From Desulfovibrio inopinatus DSM 10711 (GTDB lineage: Bacteria; Desulfobacterota; Desulfovibrionia; Desulfovibrionales; Desulfovibrionaceae), in contig NZ_AUBP01000011.1 of the NCBI RefSeq assembly GCF_000429305.1, positions 124,001 through 188,000 of the forward strand: a stretch of DNA of 64,000 nt. Direction: 5' to 3'. A program made the position numbers and the translations under genes. How positions within the stretch are numbered: position 1 is the first letter of the stretch; each line of letters starts with the position of its first letter. Shown one piece after another: positions 45,967 through 54,530 of this stretch. The notes under the pieces are model-generated. The model was not told where the DNA came from and made no database searches. It saw only the letters and a list, made by a program, of their open reading frames with translations.

Positions 45967-47121
45967 ATGCACTTTCAGTTCTCGACAGCGTCACGTATTC
46001 AATTTGGTTGCGGCACGATCGCTAACCTGTGTACGGAAACAGCAGCCAGAGGGAAACGCATTCTTCTTGTAACGGGAAGTCGTCCTCAACGGCACAACGC
46101 CATTAAGGATGATTTGCTTGCTCACGGACTGGATATCCTTGTCGTGCCTATTGCCGGGGAGCCCGATACAGAAACCATTCTTGAAGCAAGCACCTGTGCG
46201 CGCCGAGACCAATGCGACGCCGTCGTCGCCATCGGCGGAGGCAGTGTTATCGATGCCGGGAAAGCGCTGTCAGCTCTTTTGACCAACCACCGCAACCTGT
46301 ATGACTACCTTGAAGTGATCGGAAAAGGGATGCCGTTGGAGAATGCGCCGGCTCCCTGTATTGCTGTCCCGACAACGGCCGGAACGGGAGCCGAAGTGAC
46401 AGCCAATGCGGTTTTGGCGTCCACGGAGCATGGGGTGAAGGTGAGTATGCGGCATAAAGCCATGATACCCGATCTGGCAATAGTTGATCCGGAACTCACC
46501 TTGGATATGCCACCGCATATTACGGCTTCAACAGGTATGGACGCTTTAACGCAGCTTCTCGAAGCTATGGTCTCGCGTTTTGCCAATCCGATGACAACAG
46601 CGTTGTGCCGCGAAGCATTGCCTCGAGCCGCCCGATCTTTGCCCATCGCGTTTGCCAACCCCGGAAATATCCAAGCCCGCGAAGATATGAGCCTCGCTGC
46701 GCTTTTTTCCGGTATTGCGCTGGCGAATGCGAAACTTGGTGCGGTCCACGGATTTGCCGCACCGATTGGAGGAGAGTTTCATGCTGCACACGGAGCAATT
46801 TGCGCGGCTCTGCTTCCGGCTGTCATGGAAACCAACCTTACGGCCTTAGAACAGCGTGACCCGCAAAACCCAGCATATGGAGCGTTCATCGAAGCTGCAA
46901 TTCTTCTCTCCGGTAATCCCTCAGCCACTGTGTATGATAGCATTGGATTTATCCGGTCTCTTACGGAAAAACTGCATATTCACGGTCTCGCATCCATTGG
47001 CATAACAGATGAACATCACGAAACAATCGCCACGAAAGCAGCTCGTGCAAGTAGCATGAAAGGGAATCCGGTAGAACTCACACACGATGAATTACTCGCC
47101 ATTCTTAAAAAATCGATGTAA
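45967..47121 (+). CDS. Iron-containing alcohol dehydrogenase
   Basis: I start at ATG 45967 (MHFQFSTASRIQFGCGTI), about ten bases after GGAG; the frame stays open far upstream through the terminator. The 384-residue group III dehydrogenase has the NAD-binding GGGSVIDAGKALSALL, AVPTTAGTGAEVTANAV, the metal-ligand region TGMDALTQLLEAMVSRFANP and VHGFAAPIGGEFHAAHGAIC with its histidines. Substrate cannot be told; such enzymes interconvert alcohols and aldehydes in fermentative and sulfate-reducing bacteria. Confidence 0.92.
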   Translation: MHFQFSTASRIQFGCGTIANLCTETAARGKRILLVTGSRPQRHNAIKDDLLAHGLDILVVPIAGEPDTETILEASTCARRDQCDAVVAIGGGSVIDAGKALSALLTNHRNLYDYLEVIGKGMPLENAPAPCIAVPTTAGTGAEVTANAVLASTEHGVKVSMRHKAMIPDLAIVDPELTLDMPPHITASTGMDALTQLLEAMVSRFANPMTTALCREALPRAARSLPIAFANPGNIQAREDMSLAALFSGIALANAKLGAVHGFAAPIGGEFHAAHGAICAALLPAVMETNLTALEQRDPQNPAYGAFIEAAILLSGNPSATVYDSIGFIRSLTEKLHIHGLASIGITDEHHETIATKAARASSMKGNPVELTHDELLAILKKSM

Positions 47122-47139
47122 AAAATCATAGTCTCCATT

Positions 47140-47183
47140 ATTGATACAGTTCGAAATGCAAGAGATAGTTCAACTGTATCAAT
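47140..47183. repeat. 12-bp inverted repeat ATTGATACAGTT-N20-AACTGTATCAAT
   Basis: Perfect arms at 47140-47151 and 47172-47183 lie 18 bases after the alcohol dehydrogenase stop. It could be a terminator with a long loop, though only TTTGGGG follows, or a regulatory site for the next gene. The word TGTATCAAT recurs at 51112-51120 before the AraC-type gene. Confidence 0.45.
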
Positions 47184-47321
47184 TTGGGGTATTGTGCACG
47201 ACTTTCCATGTGCTCTATACTGTTTTTCCACAAACAACATCTCCATCAATTCTCGGTAAATATACTCCATGTTGGAGATGGTATGAACAGACTGCTGTAT
47301 ATCATACCAAGTGAGGTCGTC

Positions 47322-48116
47322 ATGTACCGTATAAATATTTTCTTAGGAATTATTACAACATTTTTTATTGTACTCCTCGGAAGTTGTAGCAATCTCAGAG
47401 GCGCCAAATTGTATTCACCGGAACAATTTGGCTTGGTCAAGGTTGAAGACAATCTCTACGTCGAGAGAGGCGCCGATGAGGGAGCTATACATGCTCTTCA
47501 ATCGGCCATGAAAATAGCCGAGACTGCTGTCAAGACGACATATGGCAGTGTGCAATCCCAGCCGGTAACGAATGCGTGTATTACCGAAGAATGCTATCAT
47601 AAGTTTGGCGGCATGAGCTCAAAAGCAAAGGTCTATGGAGATCGTATTCTCCTCTCACCACGAGGACTCGACTGGCATTTTCTTGCTCATGAATGGTCGC
47701 ACGATGAAATGCGTACACGACTTTCATTCATCGCATGGTGTCGATTACCACAATGGTTTGACGAAGGAGTTGCCGTTGCGGTGAGTCAGGCGCCAGAGCA
47801 CTCGGAAGAGCATTGGGAGTATCTTGTCGCATCGGATATAAATCGCCCGACGCGAGAAGAATTGATCTCATATACATCGTTACGACAATGGCTCAGTGCA
47901 GCGAGACGTTTTGGCGCAACAACCAACGATGAACGAAAAGCGCGAGGAGAACTGGAAATCCACCCGTTATATTCTGCGGCTGGTCACGAAGTCCGCCCAT
48001 GGCTCCAAGAAGTCGGAACGAGAGGTCTCCTGAAACTTATTGCCCAAATGAATGACGGGGAAAAATTTAATATGGTATATCCAGGAAACCACGCGCAACT
48101 GACAACCCAAGATTGA
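47322..48116 (+). CDS. Lipoprotein with gluzincin (peptidase MA-like) motif
   Basis: The ATG at 47322 lies five bases after GAGG. The 264-residue protein has a lipoprotein signal ending FIVLLGSC, so the mature N-terminus is a lipidated cysteine. The centre holds FLAHEWSHDEM, an HExxH zinc motif, and 26 residues on PQWFDEGVAVAVS supplies the downstream glutamate, the layout of the peptidase MA-like superfamily. A later YSAAGHEVRPWLQEVG may close the active site. A membrane-anchored metallopeptidase is likely; substrate unknown. A second small lipoprotein gene follows by 50 bases. Confidence 0.7.
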   Translation: MYRINIFLGIITTFFIVLLGSCSNLRGAKLYSPEQFGLVKVEDNLYVERGADEGAIHALQSAMKIAETAVKTTYGSVQSQPVTNACITEECYHKFGGMSSKAKVYGDRILLSPRGLDWHFLAHEWSHDEMRTRLSFIAWCRLPQWFDEGVAVAVSQAPEHSEEHWEYLVASDINRPTREELISYTSLRQWLSAARRFGATTNDERKARGELEIHPLYSAAGHEVRPWLQEVGTRGLLKLIAQMNDGEKFNMVYPGNHAQLTTQD

Positions 48117-48166
48117 GGCAAGAAACAAATCACCAAACGCATTCTTCTTGAAGGGAGGACATCACG

Positions 48167-48565
48167 ATGACTATCAACATTCGTTTATGGGGACCGTTAT
48201 TGAGTTTCGTCTTCCTCTTCGCTGCTTGCACCAAGCACATCGACATCAGGCAAACAGCCGATACATCGAAAGATATTGCCATATCCAACGACACGTTTTC
48301 TCTCAATGGTACCGTCTACAAGCGGGGACAAGACGAATATCAAATCACGGCCACGATGAATGTGACGAACCCCGATGTAGGTCGAATCCATAGCATAAAA
48401 GTTGTCTTCCGCCTGTATAAGGATGGGAAAAAGGTCGATTCGTTCTCAGCGCAAGCAATCCGTGCTACGGGAGGCCGTGAGTACAATATCAACTCGTATT
48501 TTAAGACATCAGAATCATTCGACAACATAAGCTGCTACGTACAATACACGTATAGATATTCTTGA
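48167..48565 (+). CDS. Small lipoprotein of unknown function
   Basis: The 132-residue protein has a lipobox (LLSFVFLFAAC) and a mature part that reads as beta-rich: TFSLNGTVYKRGQDEYQITA, TMNVTNPDVGRIHSIKVVFR and NISCYVQYTYRYS. Composition suggests an immunoglobulin-like or FxLYD-type fold; I do not recognise a family. GGGAGG lies 12 bases before the ATG. It may work with the lipoprotein metallopeptidase upstream. Confidence 0.65.
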   Translation: MTINIRLWGPLLSFVFLFAACTKHIDIRQTADTSKDIAISNDTFSLNGTVYKRGQDEYQITATMNVTNPDVGRIHSIKVVFRLYKDGKKVDSFSAQAIRATGGREYNINSYFKTSESFDNISCYVQYTYRYS

Positions 48566-48617
48566 ACCACATAATTCTAAGATTCGACATACGTATTTAT
48601 GTTTTGTCCATAATGAC

Positions 48618-48656
48618 AGGCCATCCGTGTTGCAACAGCATGCACACAGATGGCCT
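48618..48656. terminator. Hairpin between convergent genes
   Basis: AGGCCATC and GATGGCCT form the outer stem, with GTGT/ACAC extending it past a C-A mismatch. It is placed between the small lipoprotein and the beta-lactamase-like gene. No T-run follows on either strand, so termination is only probable. Confidence 0.5.
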
Positions 48657-48668
48657 CAATACACCTGT

Positions 48669-49859
48669 TTAAGATTTCTCTTGCCAATTGTCGTATACAG
48701 CCGTTTCAAATCCCAAATACCCTTCGTATGAGGGAGGATCGGCAAATGGCAGGATTTGCGTCGCCCAAAATCCTCCAAGCCCGTTCAACCTGTCGATCCA
48801 ATAATACAAATTCGCTAATCCGGCCCAGGCCAAACTTCCGGCTGGACGCCCTGTCGGGGCTGGCTCATCGTTAATCATGAACGTATATCCCCATGACTTG
48901 GGCATACCGGGAAACACTTCACAACTATTTGTCAACAAAGGATCAGCACTGATAAAGGGACGGACCTTTAATGTCCCAAGACCATTGAGACTCATCTTTT
49001 GCACCGTTTCCGCGGCCAGAACACGCCCATGTTCTCCTTTGCCGTCGTTGAGCAACATCCGTATGAAACGCATATAGTCCCCCACCGTTGAGTAGAGTCC
49101 ATGGCCGCCCATATGGACTTCCGGATCATCCGGCAACGTCAAGTCCGGTAAAGGGGTCAGGATTCCTTCTGCGTCGCGTTGATGCAACACAGCACGGCGT
49201 TCTCGCATGGAGTCGCTCATCGTAAAGCCTGTATCTTGCATCCCCAACGGATCGAAGATGCCGAGTTGCATCAATTCTCCAAGCCGTTTCCCTGTAATGC
49301 ATTCCGCGACCTGGCCTGCCCAGTCCATATTGACGCCATATTCCCAACGTTCACCAGGATCGAACAAAAGCGGCATTTGGATTGAGACTTTGCGACATAA
49401 TATAATGCCAGGGATATCATCCTTCTGATACAATCGATGATAAGATTCACTAAAAAAATCGTACCCGAATCCAGCCGTGTGAAGCAGCAAATTGCGCGTC
49501 GTGACAGGTTGCTTAGGAGGTCGTAATCTGGGCTCCCCCAAGTCATCAAAACCATCGAGCACCATGACGTCACCGAGTTCCGGGCAGTACTCTTTCGCCG
49601 GGACATCAAGGTCAAGCATCCCCTGCTCGACAAGCTGCATGATAACGGTTCCAGTCAACGCCTTGGTGCAGGAAAAAATGCCGAAAACCGTGTCGACTGA
49701 CATGGCTTCTTTCCCCCCGAGCATTCTTTTCCCATACGCACCTTCATACACTGTTTCAGATCGATTGGTGGCCATGGCAACAACCCCAGGAACACGAGTA
49801 GGGTCAGAGGTCGCACCAGCCAAAATCTCATCACACACAGCGGTCAGCTTCGGCTCCAT
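48669..49859 (-). CDS. Class C beta-lactamase-related serine hydrolase
   Basis: The 396-residue protein has the SxxK nucleophile motif at Ser63 (FGIFSCTKALTG) and the tyrosine motif in WEYGVNMDWAG, followed by GMQDTGFTM and MGGHGLYSTVGDYMRFI. It lacks a signal peptide, like the EstB-type esterases and D-aminopeptidase relatives rather than secreted AmpC. Ester or lactone hydrolysis is likely. GGAGGAG precedes the ATG. The AraC-type regulator gene lies 173 bases upstream on the same strand. Confidence 0.87.
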   Translation of the reverse strand: MEPKLTAVCDEILAGATSDPTRVPGVVAMATNRSETVYEGAYGKRMLGGKEAMSVDTVFGIFSCTKALTGTVIMQLVEQGMLDLDVPAKEYCPELGDVMVLDGFDDLGEPRLRPPKQPVTTRNLLLHTAGFGYDFFSESYHRLYQKDDIPGIILCRKVSIQMPLLFDPGERWEYGVNMDWAGQVAECITGKRLGELMQLGIFDPLGMQDTGFTMSDSMRERRAVLHQRDAEGILTPLPDLTLPDDPEVHMGGHGLYSTVGDYMRFIRMLLNDGKGEHGRVLAAETVQKMSLNGLGTLKVRPFISADPLLTNSCEVFPGMPKSWGYTFMINDEPAPTGRPAGSLAWAGLANLYYWIDRLNGLGGFWATQILPFADPPSYEGYLGFETAVYDNWQEKS

Positions 49860-50032
49860 ACACTCCTCCTTCGAATAGGTTCACAAAGAGTGTATGCATA
49901 CGGTGAACAGAGTACCGCCTTTGAACGGCACATCACGTCTTAAAACGGAATACGATGTAAAAACGTTTTCTCCACCATGAACTGCGTGCAATGCACGGAA
50001 AAAGCGCCAACAGTCATTCAGATATTGTTCAG

Positions 50033-51046
50033 TCAACGATAATGCGAGCGCTTGACTGTTTCAGATGGTAATTCGCCAAATCGATTTTTATACGCCTTGG
50101 CAAAAACACCAAAGTTACAGTACCCCCAATCACTGACGATGGTCGAAATAGTGTCATTCTCCGAAGATCTTCGAAGTGCCTTCCGAATGCCCTGCAACCG
50201 TTGCTCGCGCAAAAAGGTATAGGGCGTCATGCCGCGATACCGACGGAAAGCCCCTGACAACGCACGTATACTGACCCCCGATACGCGAGCCACTTCCGAA
50301 AGTGTTGGTGCCTGCTGCGCATGGGCTCGCATGTATTCTTCCGCACGGAGAATATATTTCGGAGCAACAGACCAATGCTCGGGAGACAAATCCAAGCCAG
50401 CTTGTTCCGTCCAGGAGACAAGAAGTTGTAAGCAAAGCGATTGCTCCACATGTGCTATGAGATGCGGTTGTTTCTTCGGAGGTGGATTTTCTGAAATCAC
50501 CTGCATGAGGTACGCGAGAAAGGCCCACCAGGACGAATGGACGCCACCAAACTTCACCTTGCGCTTCCACAATGTGTCGTCAGGAATAAAACCAAGCCAA
50601 TCCAAAGCGGTTGCTTCCATTTTAGCATGAGGAATCGTCAAATTGTATTGGAGATGTTGCGCATCTCCTTCCAACCAGTATTCTGTCCGGCTACAATCGG
50701 CGACAAAGCTTTCCCCGGAAACGGTGACCGCATGCTTCTTTCTCTCTACGCCGTGACGAAGCGTCCCCTGTAACGTGGTAAGCACCAAAATATTACCGGC
50801 TTCCGGAGAAAAATCACTTAATCGAATAGGCACGCCATAGCCGAACTTTGTCACAACAATGCTGCCAACTTTTGTTGAATACATCGTCGCGTTCGGGTGG
50901 CGATCTTTTTTCAGTGGACGGACCTGATAGGGCATATAGACAGAATCACAAAAACTTCGAATTTCATCCCAATCGCGCGAATGGGTTCGGTGCTTCTGCC
51001 GTAATGGGCGTCCGGAGGCATCGAGAAGAAGCGTTTGGCCAAGCAT
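50033..51046 (-). CDS. AraC family transcriptional regulator
   Basis: I choose the ATG at 51046, ten bases after GGAGG, giving 337 residues. The N-terminal 200 residues form an AraC_binding_2-like sensor domain (SIVVTKFGYGVPIRLSDFSP). The C-terminal double helix-turn-helix is clear: APTLSEVARVSGVSIRALSG, FRRYRGMTPYTFLREQRLQG and IVSDWGYCNFGVFAKAYKNR. Inducer unknown; the esterase-like gene downstream is a possible target. A 14-base palindrome lies 57 bases upstream of the start. Confidence 0.9.
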   Translation of the reverse strand: MLGQTLLLDASGRPLRQKHRTHSRDWDEIRSFCDSVYMPYQVRPLKKDRHPNATMYSTKVGSIVVTKFGYGVPIRLSDFSPEAGNILVLTTLQGTLRHGVERKKHAVTVSGESFVADCSRTEYWLEGDAQHLQYNLTIPHAKMEATALDWLGFIPDDTLWKRKVKFGGVHSSWWAFLAYLMQVISENPPPKKQPHLIAHVEQSLCLQLLVSWTEQAGLDLSPEHWSVAPKYILRAEEYMRAHAQQAPTLSEVARVSGVSIRALSGAFRRYRGMTPYTFLREQRLQGIRKALRRSSENDTISTIVSDWGYCNFGVFAKAYKNRFGELPSETVKRSHYR

Positions 51047-51103
51047 GAGCCGTTTTCCCTCCTTGGTATGGATACGAACGCCCACTCCACAAAGCCGACA
51101 AGA

Positions 51104-51117
51104 GATACAATTGTATC
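51104..51117. promoter_or_regulatory. Perfect palindrome GATACAATTGTATC upstream of the AraC-type gene
   Basis: A 14-base exact palindrome 57 bases before the ATG at 51046. It could be a binding site for a dimeric regulator; AraC proteins more often bind direct repeats, so another regulator is possible. Confidence 0.4.
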
Positions 51118-51425
51118 AATAACGGCCTTGATCGTTCCCTCTCATCTCTCATGAGACGATAGTATGATGGCAAAAACGGAACACCTATTTGCCTTGAGGG
51201 GTATACAAACAGGCACACACGCGTTGCTGAGGAGTCAACCATGGAAGGTAAAAGAAGGGGGGGGTCACGCGTCCACGTATTTCAACGATACTCAAAAGCA
51301 ACGCAAGCGATTCCCAGGAACGGGCCGACAAAAATTTCCATTCCTCTTTCTTGCTCTGGCAGAAGCTGCAATCTTCGTCAAGGTTCTATAAAAAATCATG
51401 GTAAAACTCGCGTAACCATCCAGAT
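51118..51425. other. Intergenic region between the AraC-type gene and glpK
   Basis: No gene is supported. Small plus-strand frames here (for example from 51164 or 51241) run into glpK in antisense and have no similarity I can see. Confidence 0.5.
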
Positions 51426-51463
51426 AAAAAACACGGCGACGGAGTACAAAACGTACGCCGTCG
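51426..51463 (-). terminator. Terminator of the glpA-glpB-glpK arm
   Basis: On the minus strand CGGCGACGG and CCGTCGCCG pair, with GTAC extending the stem around a T-rich loop, followed by TGTTTTTTAT. It lies about 60 bases past the glpK stop. Confidence 0.8.
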
Positions 51464-51520
51464 CCGGAACAATATTGCATACCAATGCCAGACAACCGCT
51501 GGCACACGATACACTAAAAT

Positions 51521-53032
51521 TTATTCGACCCAGTTCAATGTTCGTTCAACGGCTTTTTTCCAGCCGGCATATCCCTGTTCTCGTGCTTCAGCATCCATGG
51601 ACGGTGTCCAGGTCTTATTAATCGACCAATTATTGCAGAGTGTCTCAAGGTCTTTCCAAAAACCGATAGCCAGGCCGGCCGCATAGGCCGCACCGAGACA
51701 AGTCGTTTCCGAAACCGTCGGGCGAATGACCGGCACGTCAAGAACATCAGACTGAAATTGCATGAGCAAATCATTGTGGACCATACCGCCGTCCACCTTC
51801 AAGGCCTTGAGATCCACGCCGGAATCTTTATTCATGGCTTCAACAATATCTTTCGTCTGATACGCATTCGCCTCAAGGACGGCACGCGCAATGTGATGTT
51901 TATTGGCATATCGCGTTAACCCGACCATAACCCCGCGGGCGTCGGAGCGCCAATATGGGGCGAACAACCCTTGAAATGCCGGCACGATATAAACGCCACC
52001 ATTATCCTCAACGGCTTTGGCCAGGTTTTCCACTTCTGGTGCCGACTTAATGAGACCAAGATTGTCACGAAGCCACTGAACTAGAGCCCCGGCAATAGCA
52101 ATGGAGCCCTCCAGGCAATACACCGGTTTGCATCCGCTCATCTGATAGGCCAAAGTCGTAATCAATCCATGATTCGAGGGAACCGGAGTCTCCCCGGTAT
52201 TGAGCAAAAGAAAGCAACCCGTCCCGTAGGTGTTTTTGGCTTCACCAACAGAAAAACACGTTTGACCGACAAGTGCAGCTTGTTGGTCTCCCAAAGCGCC
52301 GCAGACCGGAACCCGTGCGCCAAGTGGCCCGGTTTCCTCGGTCGGTCCCCATGTCGCGGAATCGCTCGAGGGGACGATGCGCGGCAATCCCTGTTCAGGA
52401 ATATTCAAAAGCGCCAGGATATCACGATCCCATTCCAGCGTTTTCAAGTCCATAAGCATGGTGCGGCTGGCATTGGTCACATCCGTGACATGGGCTCCCC
52501 CGCTCGGACCGCCGGTCAACCACCAGATAATCCAGGTTTCCATGGTGCCGATAAGCCCATTCCCTTGCTCTATGGCTTCCCGTGTGCCCGGAACATTGTC
52601 GAGAATCCACTTGATCTTGGGGCCGCTGAAATACGTTGCAATGGGCAGACCGGTTTTTTCACGGAATCGATCCTGTCCCCCATCAGCGATGAGGCTCTTG
52701 CAAATCTCATGGGTACGCGTGCATTGCCAGACAATGGCATTATAATACGGCTCACCCGTATATTTATCCCAAATGACCGTTGTTTCGCGCTGATTCGTAA
52801 TCCCTATGGCGGCCAAGTCCGAGCCTTTGATACCCGCCTTGGCGAGTGCACCGGCAATGACATCCTGAGTGTTGCGCCATATTTCCATGGGGTCATGTTC
52901 AACCCAGCCCGGTTTGGGGAAAATTTGCCTGTGCTCTTTTTGATCCGAAGCCTTTATACGGCCGCGTTCATCGAAAATAATGAACCGACTGCTTGTCGTC
53001 CCTTGATCGACCGCCCCGACATATTTGCCCAT
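51521..53032 (-). CDS. glpK: Glycerol kinase
   Basis: Phosphorylates glycerol to sn-glycerol 3-phosphate. The 503-residue protein has the FGGY-family opening [59 protein letters not shown] and [20 protein letters not shown]. Length matches E. coli GlpK (502). GGAGGG precedes the ATG. It is the last gene of the minus-strand arm after glpA and glpB and completes the route from imported glycerol to dihydroxyacetone phosphate. Confidence 0.97.
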   Translation of the reverse strand: MGKYVGAVDQGTTSSRFIIFDERGRIKASDQKEHRQIFPKPGWVEHDPMEIWRNTQDVIAGALAKAGIKGSDLAAIGITNQRETTVIWDKYTGEPYYNAIVWQCTRTHEICKSLIADGGQDRFREKTGLPIATYFSGPKIKWILDNVPGTREAIEQGNGLIGTMETWIIWWLTGGPSGGAHVTDVTNASRTMLMDLKTLEWDRDILALLNIPEQGLPRIVPSSDSATWGPTEETGPLGARVPVCGALGDQQAALVGQTCFSVGEAKNTYGTGCFLLLNTGETPVPSNHGLITTLAYQMSGCKPVYCLEGSIAIAGALVQWLRDNLGLIKSAPEVENLAKAVEDNGGVYIVPAFQGLFAPYWRSDARGVMVGLTRYANKHHIARAVLEANAYQTKDIVEAMNKDSGVDLKALKVDGGMVHNDLLMQFQSDVLDVPVIRPTVSETTCLGAAYAAGLAIGFWKDLETLCNNWSINKTWTPSMDAEAREQGYAGWKKAVERTLNWVE

Positions 53033-53120
53033 GGCACCCTCCTCAATACGGTATAGGTCAACGATTTTTCAAGAATTACAGCTGTGCTCGGTTATTTCGA
53101 GGTGTTTCTTCAACCGAACG

Positions 53121-54392
53121 TTAGCGACTTCTCTCGGCGCGTAAACACTCCACCGCTTTCCACGCCGTTGCAATGGCGAACCCGGCGCCGGATTTATTCC
53201 GTGACCAATCATTTCCGGCAAGTATCGATCCTGCTGCATAAAGGTTTTGCAACATAGGTTGCCCGTTTTCATCGCACGGCCGAAACAGATTGTCTGTCGC
53301 AATACCGGCATAGTGTAATCCATGCCCGCCTGGATCAAAAAAGTCCGGCTTGAACCAGTCAGCACGAACTGCGGGTTGCACAACTGGAAGATCAAATACG
53401 GACTCACGGACCGTATGCCGATCGGCACGAATTCCTTTGCTGAAAAAACGGCCGGTTGCCAACAGTGTAGTGCGGGAACGAACCGTTTTGGGATACTTCT
53501 TGCCAATGCTGAATTCGATTTCCCCATTTTCGTCAACCCGAACGGACTCCACGGTCTTTTGTGGATACAGTTCGATCCCCATGGTTGGCATATGGCGCTC
53601 GAATATCCCCCGAATACGTGCGCCACTGATCGCCGGTGGCATGACAGGAATTTCAAAAACCGGTCGACCAAGCAGTTCCTCAAGGTGAGCAATGGCTGCC
53701 GGTGGGTCTGTATACCCCAAAACAGCCGGAAATCCTATATATTCAACATCGTGTACGTGCTCGCGCACCATGTCGGCCAAGGCTTCTCGCTTGTTCGGAA
53801 AATCGAGGTTCCGCGCAATGGCCTCCGGGTAAAACTCCCCTTCCGGTTTGGGAAATCGGACACGAAGTGACCGTAGCCCGGGCCAATCCGCTTTTCTCGT
53901 CTCGACAATTTGATTGGCACTGAATCCTTTAAGTCCGGCAAAATCGACAAACAAGGTCGGTGCTGTTGCCGCCAATGCGGCGACGCATGAAGCGCTCATC
54001 ATCGGGACACTGTATGTGCGTCGAATCGATCCAGCAAACGTCACCATGCGTTGGTTACGGCCAAATGAATGAACGTACGGCAAACCGATCGAACCGAGAA
54101 AACCGGTAAATTCCGTCAAGGCCGTCTCAATCTCTTCTTGTGCCATGCGGCCAAAAGGATGTTCCGGGTTGCTTTTCACAACCTGAGTAATCGCTTCGTA
54201 GGGATCATCGAACCGTTTTCCATCGACAACAGCCATAAGATCGATACAGCCCGTTGAAAAATCAATCGCGCCGGCTCCGCCACACAGGGCAACTTTTAAA
54301 CCGGCTTTTTGGGCAAACAACGCCGCGGCCAGACCGGCATAGCCCGACCCCAAAATCATAACATCATAAACGGGGGAGCGTGTCTCGTCCAT
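53121..54392 (-). CDS. glpB: Anaerobic glycerol-3-phosphate dehydrogenase subunit B
   Basis: The 423-residue flavoprotein starts VYDVMILGSGYAGLAAALFA, a dinucleotide-binding motif, and contains GAIDFSTGCIDLMAV near the front, typical of GlpB, and GHGLHYAGIATDNLFRP and NLYAAGSILAGNDW near the end. In E. coli GlpA and GlpB form the catalytic dimer and GlpC links it to quinone. No glpC is found in this window. It is 138 bases after glpA and 88 before glpK. Confidence 0.9.
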   Translation of the reverse strand: MDETRSPVYDVMILGSGYAGLAAALFAQKAGLKVALCGGAGAIDFSTGCIDLMAVVDGKRFDDPYEAITQVVKSNPEHPFGRMAQEEIETALTEFTGFLGSIGLPYVHSFGRNQRMVTFAGSIRRTYSVPMMSASCVAALAATAPTLFVDFAGLKGFSANQIVETRKADWPGLRSLRVRFPKPEGEFYPEAIARNLDFPNKREALADMVREHVHDVEYIGFPAVLGYTDPPAAIAHLEELLGRPVFEIPVMPPAISGARIRGIFERHMPTMGIELYPQKTVESVRVDENGEIEFSIGKKYPKTVRSRTTLLATGRFFSKGIRADRHTVRESVFDLPVVQPAVRADWFKPDFFDPGGHGLHYAGIATDNLFRPCDENGQPMLQNLYAAGSILAGNDWSRNKSGAGFAIATAWKAVECLRAERSR

Positions 54393-54530
54393 GCTTCATC
54401 CTTTCCTGCTTGCTGAAAAAACGCCAATCACACCGAGAGAAAATGATGACCTCGAATTCCTGTGTACGCTTTGCATACACCGCGTGATTTGAATCAAAGT
54501 CGAAAACCGGAACAAACGACGTTTTGACGA

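Noticed and set aside
51241-51621. 126-codon plus-strand frame next to glpK
   Set aside because: It covers the glpK terminator and runs antisense into glpK; composition is not protein-like.
53069-53692. 207-codon minus-strand open frame
   Set aside because: Same strand as glpB but another frame inside it; glpB has clear flavoprotein motifs throughout.
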